From: Candidatus Epulonipiscium fishelsonii
GTDB lineage: Bacteria > Bacillota > Clostridia > Lachnospirales > Cellulosilyticaceae
DNA length: 45,861 nucleotides
Reading direction: 5' to 3'
NCBI GenBank assembly: GCA_001983455.1
Contig: LJDB01000013.1
Coordinates: 1-45,861, forward strand
The position numbers and the translations under genes are program-made. A model generated the notes under the pieces. That model saw only the letters and a program-made list of their open reading frames with translations. It was not told where the DNA came from and searched no databases. Below, in pieces: positions 26,350 through 36,495 of the stretch; position 1 is the stretch's first letter; every line of letters starts with the position of its first letter.

Positions 26350-28305
26350 TTGAAAGGAAAATTTAGAGGCGGCATTGTGTATCTTATTATAGTTGGAATA
26401 TTATTTATGGGTGTATTTTTTGGTGCAAGCCAAAGCCTACAAAATCAGCCTAATGAATTAAACTTAGGAGAACTAATATATTGCATTGAAAATGGTTTAG
26501 TACAAGAGATGCGTATTGAAGAAGCAGGAAGTACTGCATATGTAACTGTCCTACTAAGAGATGACCCAATGCAAACTACTTTAATAGTAAATAGCACTGT
26601 ATTTAATGAGTACTTATATTCTTTACCCGCAGAATTGTTAGTTAGTATGAATATTAATCCTACTGAACAACAACCAAGTATGTTATTTCCAATAATACAA
26701 ATTGTTTTAGTAATTGGAATGTTTGTACTTGTCATGGTATTTTTTACGCAACAAATGCAAGGTGGCGGCGGTGGTGGCCGTGTAATGTCATTTGGAAAAA
26801 GCAAAGCAAAAATGACTATAGATGATAAAGGAAGTACTACTTTTAAAGATGTAGCAGGTCTTGAAGAGGAAAAAGAAGAGGTAACAGAACTAGTTGATTT
26901 CTTAAAAAATCCAAAAAAATATACAGAAGTGGGAGCAAAAATTCCACGAGGAGTTTTACTTGTAGGTCCTCCAGGAACAGGAAAAACATTGCTTGCTAAA
27001 GCTGTTGCTGGAGAAGCAGCGGTACCATTTTTTAGTATTTCAGGTTCAGATTTTGTTGAAATGTTTGTTGGGGTAGGAGCATCACGTGTACGTGATTTGT
27101 TTGAACAAGCAAAGAAAAATGCACCAGCAATTGTTTTCATAGATGAAATTGATGCGGTAGGTCGTAAGCGTGGAGCTGGTCTTGGTGGAGGACATGATGA
27201 ACGTGAACAAACATTAAATCAATTACTAGTAGAAATGGATGGATTTGGTGTTAATGAAGGTGTAATCATTATGGCTGCAACTAACAGAGTGGACGTTTTA
27301 GACCCAGCATTATTAAGACCAGGACGTTTTGATAGGCAAGTAGTTGTAGGCCGTCCAGATGTAAAAGGCCGTGAAGCTATTCTTAAAGTGCATGCTAAAG
27401 GCAAGCCTTTAAATGAAGATGTAAGTCTTAAAGTTATAGCAAGAACTACACCAGGATTTACAGGTGCAGACCTTGCAAATCTTATGAACGAAGCAGCACT
27501 ATTAACAGCAAGACATAACAAACGAGCTATTGATATGGATGAAGTTCAACAAGCATTTATTAAAATTACAGTTGGAACTGAAAAGAAAAGCCATCTTGTA
27601 ACAGATAAAGAGAAAAAAATTACAGCATTCCATGAGGTTGGTCATGCATTAATTCATGAAATCTTACCAAATTTGGATCCTGTTCATAGTGTATCAATTA
27701 TTCCTACTGGTTTTGCAGGTGGGTATACTATGCCTTTGCCAAGAGAAGATAGAATGTATATGACGAAGTCACGTATGATTGATGAAATAACTTCTCTTTT
27801 GGGTGGTAGAGCTGCTGAAGAAATTATTTTTGGTGATATTACAACTGGAGCTTCAAACGATATTGAAAGAGCAACCCAAACAGCAAGAGATATGGTTACA
27901 AAATATGGTATGAGTGCACTTGGGCCTATTAAATATGGAGATGAACAAGGCGAAGTATTTTTAGGAAGAGACTTTAATCATACTCGTAATTATAGTGAAG
28001 ATGTTGCTACAAAAATAGATACACATGTTAGAGATATCGTAGAAAATGGATATAAAGAAGCTTTAAAAATCTTGCAAGAAAATGTTGATACTTTAAATTA
28101 TGCATCTGAAATTCTTATTAAAAAAGAAAAGATTACAGGAAATGAATTTAGAAGCTTAATGAAAGGTGAAGAAATAGATTTAGAAAATATGGATACAACA
28201 AGTATTTTTGAAATGAACGAACAAATGAATGATTTAGACAGAAACGATGAAGAAGGAATTGATATTGCACCAGAAGAACCTAATGACTATGAAGACTATG
28301 AATAA
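26350..28305 (+). CDS. ftsH: ATP-dependent zinc metalloprotease FtsH
   Basis: This is a membrane-anchored AAA+ protease, hexameric, that degrades unassembled membrane and regulatory proteins. The start is TTG at 26350, with AGAGGAGG 9 bases upstream and no suitable ATG nearby. It has 651 aa: membrane helices at about 9-28 and 108-130, then a Gly-rich linker, Walker A GPPGTGKT (about 206-213), Walker [12 protein letters not shown], the second region of homology ending RPGRFDRQ, and the zinc site HEVGH (428-432), where the usual Ala is Val but the HExxH ligands are kept. The C-terminus is acidic. It lies downstream of hpt in the conserved order. Confidence 0.97.
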   Translation: MKGKFRGGIVYLIIVGILFMGVFFGASQSLQNQPNELNLGELIYCIENGLVQEMRIEEAGSTAYVTVLLRDDPMQTTLIVNSTVFNEYLYSLPAELLVSMNINPTEQQPSMLFPIIQIVLVIGMFVLVMVFFTQQMQGGGGGGRVMSFGKSKAKMTIDDKGSTTFKDVAGLEEEKEEVTELVDFLKNPKKYTEVGAKIPRGVLLVGPPGTGKTLLAKAVAGEAAVPFFSISGSDFVEMFVGVGASRVRDLFEQAKKNAPAIVFIDEIDAVGRKRGAGLGGGHDEREQTLNQLLVEMDGFGVNEGVIIMAATNRVDVLDPALLRPGRFDRQVVVGRPDVKGREAILKVHAKGKPLNEDVSLKVIARTTPGFTGADLANLMNEAALLTARHNKRAIDMDEVQQAFIKITVGTEKKSHLVTDKEKKITAFHEVGHALIHEILPNLDPVHSVSIIPTGFAGGYTMPLPREDRMYMTKSRMIDEITSLLGGRAAEEIIFGDITTGASNDIERATQTARDMVTKYGMSALGPIKYGDEQGEVFLGRDFNHTRNYSEDVATKIDTHVRDIVENGYKEALKILQENVDTLNYASEILIKKEKITGNEFRSLMKGEEIDLENMDTTSIFEMNEQMNDLDRNDEEGIDIAPEEPNDYEDYE

Positions 28306-28331
28306 GAAAAAAACAACTAGAGTTTTTCTTA
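28302..28331 (+). terminator. Likely terminator after ftsH
   Basis: ATAAGAAAAA pairs with TTTTTCTTAT around an 11-base loop. The stem is AT-only apart from one pair at each end, so it is weak. Confidence 0.45.
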
Positions 28332-28367
28332 TCATTTTTCGTGATGATTAATAAATATTTGGTGTTA

Positions 28368-28392
28368 TATGGGAGCACAATGTGCTCCCATA
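28368..28392. repeat. Intergenic hairpin (GGGAGCACA type)
   Basis: This is a perfect 12-bp inverted repeat, TATGGGAGCACA with TGTGCTCCCATA, around one A. It is the cleanest member of a hairpin family also seen at 3641-3664, 14610-14633 and 44157-44179. It lies between ftsH and the next gene. Confidence 0.7.
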
Positions 28393-28424
28393 CTTCTAGT
28401 ACTAAAAGAAAGTAGGGTTTAAAC

Positions 28425-28871
28425 TTGGACGAAATAATGAAAGAGAGTATAATTATCTATGCTTCTTTTGATAAACAACAATATTATTTTGGAGAAAACT
28501 ATCAAGACATTCCAAAAGATATTCAAAAAGAAATAATAACAGAAGTTGTTAACTTATCTGAAAAAACAAAAACAAATATAGCTTTAGAATTTGATAATAA
28601 AGGATTTATTTTTGTCAAAGAATTTAATAAGGAGGATGTTTTTTCAGATGATATTGGCAATGCTTTAGATATAAAACAGTTTGCAAGTAAAAATCAAGAA
28701 TTATTAGCAGCTCTTCAAAGATGGTATATGATATATAAAACAGATGAGGGTAAAATAGTGGCAAAAATTGCTTGGCTAACTCAGCAAGGTCAAGATAAAG
28801 ATACTATTTTAAAAAAAATTGAAGAACAATTTGGACAAACAGGCCTCGACTTTGCAAAAGTATTGTTATAA
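28425..28871 (+). CDS. Conserved-looking hypothetical protein upstream of dusB
   Basis: This 149-aa soluble protein has no signal peptide or membrane segment, and I cannot assign a family with confidence. TTG at 28425 fits the AGTAGGG site (28411-28417) better than the ATG at 28437. The sequence alternates strands and helices; the second half (ALQRWYMIYKTDEGKIVAKIAWLTQQG) looks compact and conserved. It ends 11 bases before dusB on the same strand, so it heads the dusB-greA-lysS transcript. Genes of similar size are found in this place in related clostridia, as far as I recall. Confidence 0.65.
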   Translation: MDEIMKESIIIYASFDKQQYYFGENYQDIPKDIQKEIITEVVNLSEKTKTNIALEFDNKGFIFVKEFNKEDVFSDDIGNALDIKQFASKNQELLAALQRWYMIYKTDEGKIVAKIAWLTQQGQDKDTILKKIEEQFGQTGLDFAKVLL

Positions 28872-28882
28872 AAAGGATAAAT

Positions 28883-29851
28883 ATGAAATTTGGAAATATT
28901 ACAACACAAAATAATGTTTTTTTAGCACCAATGGCAGGAATAACGGATATTTCATTTAGAAAGATTTGTAAGCAATTTGGCTGTGGATTAATGTATACAG
29001 AGATGGTGAGTGCCAAAGGACTGTTTTATAATAATGATAAAACTAGTGATTTATTGAAAGTAGAAGATATTGAACACCCCATAGGAGCTCAACTTTTTGG
29101 AAGTGACCCAAAACTTGTTAGTGAAATGGCAAAAAGGGTTGAACAAATGGATGTAGATTTTATAGATATAAATATGGGATGTCCTGCTCTAAAAATTATT
29201 AAAAATGGGGAAGGATCAGCATTACTTAAAAATCCAGAATTAATTGGAGAAATTGTGTATGCTATAGTGAAATCTATAAAAAAACCATTGACTATAAAAA
29301 TAAGAAAAGGCTTTAGTGAAGAAGATATAAATGCTGTTAAAGTTTCAAAAATTATTGAACAAGCAGGGGCTAGTGCAATAACGTTGCACGGTAGAAGCAG
29401 AGAGCAATTTTATAGTGGAAATGCCGATTGGAATATTATTAAAGAAGTTAAGCAAAATATTAATATACCTCTTATAGGAAATGGAGACGTAAAAACTGCT
29501 ATAGATGCAAAAAGAATGCTTGAGTATACAGGTTGTGACGCTGTTATGATTGGTAGAGCAGCACAAGGCAATCCATGGATTTTTGAGCAAACTGTACATT
29601 ATTTAAAAACAGGTGAATTGCTGTGCGAACCGACATTTGACGAAAAGGTCAAAGTAATTTTAGAGCATGCAAATAATCTTTTAAATTATCAAGGAGAAAT
29701 AGGTATTATTCAAATGAGAAATCATCTTGTATCATATATAAAAGGTGTATATGGAGCTTCTAGCTTTAGAAAAGAATTAACATCTGTAAAAACCATAGAT
29801 GATATTAAATATAAAATGGAACAAATACAAAATTATCTTAACAATTTATAA
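28883..29851 (+). CDS. dusB: tRNA-dihydrouridine synthase B
   Basis: This is an FMN enzyme that reduces uridine to dihydrouridine in the tRNA D loop. It has 322 aa, a TIM-barrel with FLAPMAGITDISFR at the N-terminus, MVSAKGLFY, and the catalytic Cys in NMGCPALKI followed by EGSALL (about 100-115). HGRSREQFYSG, IGNGDV and the phosphate-binding MIGRAAQGNPWIF follow, with a helical C-terminal RNA-binding domain. Position and neighbours (greA, lysS) match the usual firmicute order. The ribosome binding site is AAAAGGA. Confidence 0.95.
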   Translation: MKFGNITTQNNVFLAPMAGITDISFRKICKQFGCGLMYTEMVSAKGLFYNNDKTSDLLKVEDIEHPIGAQLFGSDPKLVSEMAKRVEQMDVDFIDINMGCPALKIIKNGEGSALLKNPELIGEIVYAIVKSIKKPLTIKIRKGFSEEDINAVKVSKIIEQAGASAITLHGRSREQFYSGNADWNIIKEVKQNINIPLIGNGDVKTAIDAKRMLEYTGCDAVMIGRAAQGNPWIFEQTVHYLKTGELLCEPTFDEKVKVILEHANNLLNYQGEIGIIQMRNHLVSYIKGVYGASSFRKELTSVKTIDDIKYKMEQIQNYLNNL

Positions 29852-29866
29852 ATAGGAGGAATTAGG

Positions 29867-30751
29867 ATAAGTAAATTTGGATGTATAGAATTTAATGAAT
29901 TTGCTATAGTGCAAGAGCCTATTGTAGAAGAAGTTGTTAAATCTACTTGGCTTGACAAATTTAAGAAGATTAAAATTAAAAAAAAGGAAATAAACATTGA
30001 TATAACTTTTGAGCCAATAAAAAATGTGGAAGCAGAAGGTTATAAAGTAATTGTGCAAAAACCATATGAGACTATTAATGAAGAAGAATGGAATAAAATA
30101 GAGGAAATATTAATTACAAATAATATTTTGCATGTGGTTTTTAAGGATAAAAATAATAAGCCATTGTTTAATGCAATAGATGTGTATGATGGGAATAGAA
30201 TAAATGCCCTATTATCAGCTCAACTATTTAGATATGTACATAAATATCAGCTGACATACACAAAAAGTATATATACTAAAGTTGCTCTTATAGAAGGCCC
30301 AATACTTTTAACACTAGATGCATTAATTCCTCTTGCAGAATGTGTAACAGATTTAACTTTACTAACTACTATACCTGAGAGTTATCAGGAAATAATTTTA
30401 GATATCTATAAAAATACGAAATTACGGATTAATTTAATGTTTCCAAATCCAACTACATTAAATCAAATGAATCTTATATATGATTTGTCTGGGGACAGCC
30501 GTTATGTAAATTTTTGCAATCCTAAATCAACTTTTATTTGTTTAATACCACCAGATAAAGAATATAAGGTAAAATCTTTAGGACCAACTATATGGTATAA
30601 ATTTGATTTGATTTGGCAAAAACAAGAAGTAACAGCAGATTTTATTGAAGCAGTTTTGATGTCTGCAGGATACACAAAAAGTATTCTTAGAAAAAAAATA
30701 GATGAATTTAAAATTGATATTAAACAAGTTCATACTAAGACGATAAGTTGA
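29867..30751 (+). CDS. Hypothetical protein between dusB and greA, probable non-standard start
   Basis: I do not recognise this protein (about 294 aa, soluble). The only AGGAGG (29854-29859) lies upstream of a frame with no ATG, GTG or TTG at suitable distance; ATA at 29867 sits at the best spacing and gives (M)SKFGCIEFNEF. The first standard codon is GTG at 29909, with no ribosome binding site, leaving 280 aa. The chain has a basic early stretch (KFKKIKIKKKEI), a helical middle part and a C-terminal helix pair. It is 15 bases after dusB and 61 bases before greA, so it is part of that operon. Confidence 0.7.
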   Translation: MSKFGCIEFNEFAIVQEPIVEEVVKSTWLDKFKKIKIKKKEINIDITFEPIKNVEAEGYKVIVQKPYETINEEEWNKIEEILITNNILHVVFKDKNNKPLFNAIDVYDGNRINALLSAQLFRYVHKYQLTYTKSIYTKVALIEGPILLTLDALIPLAECVTDLTLLTTIPESYQEIILDIYKNTKLRINLMFPNPTTLNQMNLIYDLSGDSRYVNFCNPKSTFICLIPPDKEYKVKSLGPTIWYKFDLIWQKQEVTADFIEAVLMSAGYTKSILRKKIDEFKIDIKQVHTKTIS

Positions 30752-30812
30752 CAACATAAATATTGTAAGTTATAATCTTAAAATTGAAAATTTTGGAATA
30801 GAAAAGAGGACT

Positions 30813-31292
30813 ATGATGGCGGCTAAACAAGTTTTGTTAACAAAAGAAGGAATTCATCAACTAGAAGCTGAACTAGAGAATTTGAAAACTATTGAACGTA
30901 ACAAAGTTGCAGAAGAGTTAAAAGAAGCAAGAGCCCAAGGTGACTTATCGGAAAATGCAGAATATGATGCAGCTAAAGACAGACAAGCAGAAATTGAAAC
31001 ACGTATAGTTGAAATTGAAAAAATGCTTAAAAATGTTATAGTAATAAATGGTGAGGATGAAAAAACAGATGCAGTACGTCCAGGCCATACAGTAAAACTA
31101 TATGATGCAACTTTTGATGAAGAAGTTATATATAAAATTGTGGGGTCTACGGAAGCAGATCCATTGAATGGAAAACTATCAAACGAGTCTCCAGTAGGTT
31201 CAGCAATTATTGGGAAACAAGCAGGAGATACAGTTAGAATAGATACAGACTTTGGAACTGAAGAATATACAATATTAGAAATTACAAATTAA
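30813..31292 (+). CDS. greA: Transcription elongation factor GreA
   Basis: GreA enters the secondary channel of RNA polymerase and triggers cleavage of backtracked RNA. It has 159-160 aa. The N-terminal antiparallel coiled coil (about 8-75) holds the tip residues in GDLSENAEYDAAK, and the C-terminal FKBP-like domain includes NESPVGSAIIGK. The start is ATG ATG at 30813/30816 after AGAGGAC; either codon may serve. It lies 18 bases before lysS on the same strand, as in many clostridia. Confidence 0.97.
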   Translation: MMAAKQVLLTKEGIHQLEAELENLKTIERNKVAEELKEARAQGDLSENAEYDAAKDRQAEIETRIVEIEKMLKNVIVINGEDEKTDAVRPGHTVKLYDATFDEEVIYKIVGSTEADPLNGKLSNESPVGSAIIGKQAGDTVRIDTDFGTEEYTILEITN

Positions 31293-31310
31293 TAAAAGGG
31301 GTTATTTTAA

Positions 31311-32789
<1,479 letters not shown>

Positions 32790-32799
32790 AACAATGAGA

Positions 32800-32830
32800 A
32801 AAAGTCATAACCAAAAGTTATGGCTTTTTT
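32800..32830 (+). terminator. Terminator after lysS
   Basis: AAAAGTCATAAC (32800-32811) pairs with GTTATGGCTTTT (32817-32828) with one G-T pair, loop CAAAA, and a T-run at the end. Confidence 0.9.
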
Positions 32831-32955
32831 ATGTATTCTTTCTAGAGATTTCAGTGGTTAAACGCACTAAATAAAAATGAAAAGTTTATAACCAAATTAT
32901 CGAGGACGGTTGCTCAATTTATAAATATAAATAGTGCAACAAATCTATAAAGCAT

Positions 32956-33001
32956 GATATAATAGGTATGAGTATTTAATCTTCTAAAAACATGATATAA
33001 T
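32956..33001 (+). promoter_or_regulatory. Two tandem extended -10 elements
   Basis: CATGATATAATA occurs twice, with TATAAT at 32958-32963 and 32996-33001, each preceded by TGA. Neither has a clear -35. They lie 30-70 bases before the gene at 33030 and after the lysS terminator, so they probably drive the 33030-39189 group. Confidence 0.45.
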
Positions 33002-33029
33002 AAAAGTTATTAGGGGTGGGGGTGAACAA

Positions 33030-34241
33030 ATGAGAAAAAATTTTAACTATACAAGCTATTCTCCATATAAAGAAAAAAAACAAAATTTACAACGAGTGAT
33101 TATAATATTTATTATTTTTATAATAATATTCGGAGGATATTTATTTGATATGCAACAAGAATTTAAATGTCTTATGTATCCCGAAGTTGAAGACATGGCA
33201 TTCACACTAGAAGATTTTATACAGCCACATTTAAGTTGTAACATAAATAAATCTCCTACAAAAGTAAAAGGCGTTTACATTCCAGCACATAAAATAAATA
33301 AAATAGATGAATTGATAGAACTGGCTAATTCAACGGAAATAAATAGCTTTATAATAGATATAAAGGATGATTATGGCCATTTAAATTTTCCTACAACAAA
33401 TCCTATGTTAATTAAGATGGGAGGGGTTTCTAAGACTCCTTATTTGCAAGACATAGATGAAATTATGGATAAGTTGTATAAAAACAATATATATCCAATT
33501 GCCAGAATAGTAGTCTTTAAGGATAAAATGGTTGCTAAAAAAGTGCCTGAACAAATGATGCAAGACCATAATGGAAAAATATATGAAAACAAAAGTGGTG
33601 AAACTTGGTTAAACCCTTATGACAAAAGAAATTGGGAATATATATTGGAAGTATGTAAAGAAGCAATTAATATGGGATTTAAAGAAGTACAATTAGATTA
33701 TCTTAGATTTCATGAATCCATGAGTAGTTCAAGAGTTAATATCCCTAAAGATTATTCGAAAATGCAAGTAATTACAGACTTCGTAGAATATATAACAAAT
33801 AAATTAGAACCATTGGGAATATTTGTTTCAGCAGATGTTTTTGGGACAATTATTACAAGCAAGATAGATGCTGAAATTGTTGGCCAAGATTATAAAGCAC
33901 TGGTTAGTATGTTAGATTCAATATGTCCAATGATCTACCCATCACATTATGGTGAAGGTTCTTTTGGTCAAAAACATCCTGATTTAGCTCCGTACGAAAT
34001 TATACTTGCAGCAATGCAAGCATCAAATAAAGTTATAAGTGAATTGCCTTTAGAAGAACGTAAAGCTATAGTTAGACCATGGTTGCAAGACTTTACAGCT
34101 TCATGGATCAAAAATCATCAAGTTTATGAAAAAGAACAAGTTAGGCAACAAATTGAAGGAGTTTATGACGCACTATTAAGTGAATGGATTTTGTGGAATG
34201 GTGCAGCCGTATATACAGAAGATGCTTTATTAAATAATTAA
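33030..34241 (+). CDS. Membrane-anchored DUF4015-type putative glycoside hydrolase
   Basis: This is a 403-aa protein with a single N-terminal signal anchor (about 22-40) and an extracellular TIM-barrel-like domain resembling the DUF4015 putative glycosyl hydrolase family. Blocks are VKGVYIPAH, INSFIIDIKDDYG, YPIARIVVFKD, a central EVQLDYLRFHE with the acidic residues expected of a glycosidase site, VSADVFG and CPMIYPSHYG. A GGGGTGGGGG stretch serves as ribosome binding site. The substrate is unknown; cell-wall or matrix polysaccharide is likely. The two membrane genes and cdaA follow on the same strand. Confidence 0.85.
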   Translation: MRKNFNYTSYSPYKEKKQNLQRVIIIFIIFIIIFGGYLFDMQQEFKCLMYPEVEDMAFTLEDFIQPHLSCNINKSPTKVKGVYIPAHKINKIDELIELANSTEINSFIIDIKDDYGHLNFPTTNPMLIKMGGVSKTPYLQDIDEIMDKLYKNNIYPIARIVVFKDKMVAKKVPEQMMQDHNGKIYENKSGETWLNPYDKRNWEYILEVCKEAINMGFKEVQLDYLRFHESMSSSRVNIPKDYSKMQVITDFVEYITNKLEPLGIFVSADVFGTIITSKIDAEIVGQDYKALVSMLDSICPMIYPSHYGEGSFGQKHPDLAPYEIILAAMQASNKVISELPLEERKAIVRPWLQDFTASWIKNHQVYEKEQVRQQIEGVYDALLSEWILWNGAAVYTEDALLNN

Positions 34242-34259
34242 AAGAAAGGAATTTGAACA

Positions 34260-34691
34260 ATGTTAGATAGAGAGAAGATTATTTTGATGACTGAGATTGC
34301 AATAGAAGAAAAAAATGATATTAGTGAAGACAAAAAAATAGCATCTTACTATATTGAGGATTATTTATTTATTAATAATTTCAAAACTGTATTTTCAATT
34401 TTAGTTCTTAGTGTTAGTATGATATTTATAAAAATCTTGCTTCATATAGAAAAAGGAAAAAATATTCCAACTACAGCTTCGGAGTTAGTTGAAGAATTTG
34501 TATCACCATTTGTTTGGAATATAATCTTATTTATTGTTATATATTCTCTTATTTCAACTTACATATATGGAAATCGCTATCAAAAAGCTGAAAAGAGAAT
34601 GAAACTATATATTGAAAAAAAAGATCAAGTACAAAATTATAACAATATTGAAAAAGGAGAAAATAACCATGGAGAGTTTACTATTATTTAG
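34260..34691 (+). CDS. Hypothetical protein with two membrane helices
   Basis: This 143-aa protein is unrecognised. The N-terminal ~35 residues are charged and acidic, and two helices follow (about 40-60 and 82-103). The C-terminal ~40 residues are highly charged (KAEKRMKLYIEKKDQVQ), likely a coiled coil on the same side as the N-terminus. The ribosome binding site is AGAAAGGA. Its end overlaps the next gene by 23 bases, so the two are translationally coupled and their products may form a complex (inference). Confidence 0.65.
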   Translation: MLDREKIILMTEIAIEEKNDISEDKKIASYYIEDYLFINNFKTVFSILVLSVSMIFIKILLHIEKGKNIPTTASELVEEFVSPFVWNIILFIVIYSLISTYIYGNRYQKAEKRMKLYIEKKDQVQNYNNIEKGENNHGEFTII

Positions 34692-35610
34692 ACAAAATAT
34701 TTTGAAAAAATATATAACTTATGAACGACAAATAGTAACATTTGGAAAATTTATATTAATCTTACTTGCTCTAACAAATATAAATATTTCTGTAGGAACA
34801 ATAAATATATTGACTAATATTTTTATAACAGTACTAATTGCAATTACATTGTCAATTTTACCAAATGCAGTTATTGTATTATTATGCATGGGACTATTTA
34901 GTATTCATGTGCTAAACTTCAATATAATTTTAGGTGGTGTATCAGTATTTATAATAGTAATGGTATATTTGTTGTATATTAGATTTTATCCTAAAGAATC
35001 GATTTTTATATTAATTACAATGGTAAGCACACCAATTGGATTAGTATATACAGTGCCTATAATTGGTGGATTATTTTTTAGAATGAGTATAATATTACCC
35101 ATATTAATTGGAATTATATTAAATGCAATATATACTGAAATAGCATCTATAGTGAAACTTAGTGCCGTAGAAGAAATAATTCAAAGTGTAATTGAATATT
35201 TTACAAAATACTTTTTAACAAATGAAACTATGATATCACAAATAGTTATACTATCGATAGTATTTATTATAGTATATTTAATAAAAGTACAACCATTCGA
35301 CTATGCTATGTATGTTGCTGTAATTACAGGTGGAATGATTAATATAGTTGGATATATGGGAGCTATATTATTTTTTCATGTAAATAGCGATTTGTTTAGC
35401 ATATTTGGTATGAGCATGATTAGTATGCTAATAGCTTTTTGCTTTATATTTATGTCAGTTGTGCTGGATTATTCTAAAGTTGAGATGGTACAATTTGAAG
35501 ATGAAAAGAATTATTACTATGTTAAGGTTATTCCAAAGATGGAAATGAATCAAAACTTTAATGAAGTCAAAGGAAATTATGAACTAAACAAAAGATCAAT
35601 AGGAAAATAA
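34669..35610 (+). CDS. Hypothetical polytopic membrane protein upstream of cdaA
   Basis: The start is ATG 34669, with AAAGGAG at 34654-34660; the open frame from 34612 has no such site. The protein has 313 aa and about nine or ten hydrophobic helices from residue ~20 to ~280, ending in a charged cytoplasmic tail. No transporter signature is recognised. It overlaps the preceding two-helix gene by 23 bases and lies 24 bases before the diadenylate cyclase gene, so it is probably co-expressed with the c-di-AMP system. Confidence 0.7.
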   Translation: MESLLLFRQNILKKYITYERQIVTFGKFILILLALTNINISVGTINILTNIFITVLIAITLSILPNAVIVLLCMGLFSIHVLNFNIILGGVSVFIIVMVYLLYIRFYPKESIFILITMVSTPIGLVYTVPIIGGLFFRMSIILPILIGIILNAIYTEIASIVKLSAVEEIIQSVIEYFTKYFLTNETMISQIVILSIVFIIVYLIKVQPFDYAMYVAVITGGMINIVGYMGAILFFHVNSDLFSIFGMSMISMLIAFCFIFMSVVLDYSKVEMVQFEDEKNYYYVKVIPKMEMNQNFNEVKGNYELNKRSIGK

Positions 35611-35634
35611 TTATTATAAAGGGGAATTTTAAGT

Positions 35635-36495
35635 ATGGAATCTATTCAATTAGCGCTGGACCAAATACCTTTTTTAAAAGTACCAATGATAGAAGCCAGA
35701 GATATTTTAGATATGTTTGTAGTAGCATTTGTTATATATAGGCTGATTATATGGATTAAAGATACCAGAACTTGGGCTTTGTTAAAAGGGTTGGCTAGTT
35801 TAGGGTTAATTGCGTTAGCAGCGTATATTATAGGATTGAATACAGTGTGGTTTATAATTTCAAATTTAACAACATTTGGGATAATTGCAATTTTAGTGTT
35901 GTTTCAGCCAGAACTCAGAAGGGCTCTGGAACAACTGGGACAAGGCAAAATATTATCTTCAATACTTAGTATGAATGAAAAAGAAGAAGCTGAGGGATTA
36001 GAAGATGATATTATAGTCTCAATTGCAAAAGCCACTATGCAAATGGCCAAAGTAAAAACAGGTGCGTTAATTGTAATTGAAGAAAAGATAAATCTTGAAG
36101 ACATAGTTAGAACAGGGATTCCTATTGACGCTGTGATTAGTAGTGAGCTTTTAGTTAATATATTTGAAAAAAATACACCTTTACATGATGGTGCTGTTGT
36201 TATATGTAAAAATAGAATAACAGCAGCTACATGTTTGCTTCCTCTTTCTGATAATAATCAAATAAGTAAAGAACTAGGAACGAGACACAGAGCAGCTATT
36301 GGAATAACAGAAATTTCAGATGCTGGAGTAATTGTTGTATCTGAAGAAACTGGAAATGTGTCATATGTAAAAAATGGGCATATAAAAAGAGACTTAAATG
36401 CAGAAAGTGTAATAAAAATTTTAGGCTCTTCAAAGAATAAGCCCATTAATCAAATAAAGCTACCAAGATGGAAGGTGAAAAATAAGCATGAATAA
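35635..36495 (+). CDS. cdaA: Diadenylate cyclase CdaA
   Basis: This enzyme makes c-di-AMP from two ATP, the messenger that controls potassium and osmolyte transport and cell-wall stability. It has 286 aa, with three N-terminal membrane helices (about 25-90) and a DAC domain with the catalytic DGA in LHDGAVVI (about 182-189) and RHR in TRHRAAIG (about 216-223). The ribosome binding site is AAAGGGG. It overlaps cdaR by 8 bases. The order cdaA-cdaR-glmM is the conserved firmicute unit in which CdaR and GlmM modulate the cyclase. Confidence 0.97.
   Translation: MESIQLALDQIPFLKVPMIEARDILDMFVVAFVIYRLIIWIKDTRTWALLKGLASLGLIALAAYIIGLNTVWFIISNLTTFGIIAILVLFQPELRRALEQLGQGKILSSILSMNEKEEAEGLEDDIIVSIAKATMQMAKVKTGALIVIEEKINLEDIVRTGIPIDAVISSELLVNIFEKNTPLHDGAVVICKNRITAATCLLPLSDNNQISKELGTRHRAAIGITEISDAGVIVVSEETGNVSYVKNGHIKRDLNAESVIKILGSSKNKPINQIKLPRWKVKNKHE

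Noticed and set aside
27631..27645. FtsH zinc site HEVGH instead of the usual HEAGH
   Set aside because: The HExxH ligands and catalytic Glu are intact and the changed position is a non-ligand, so activity should not be affected.
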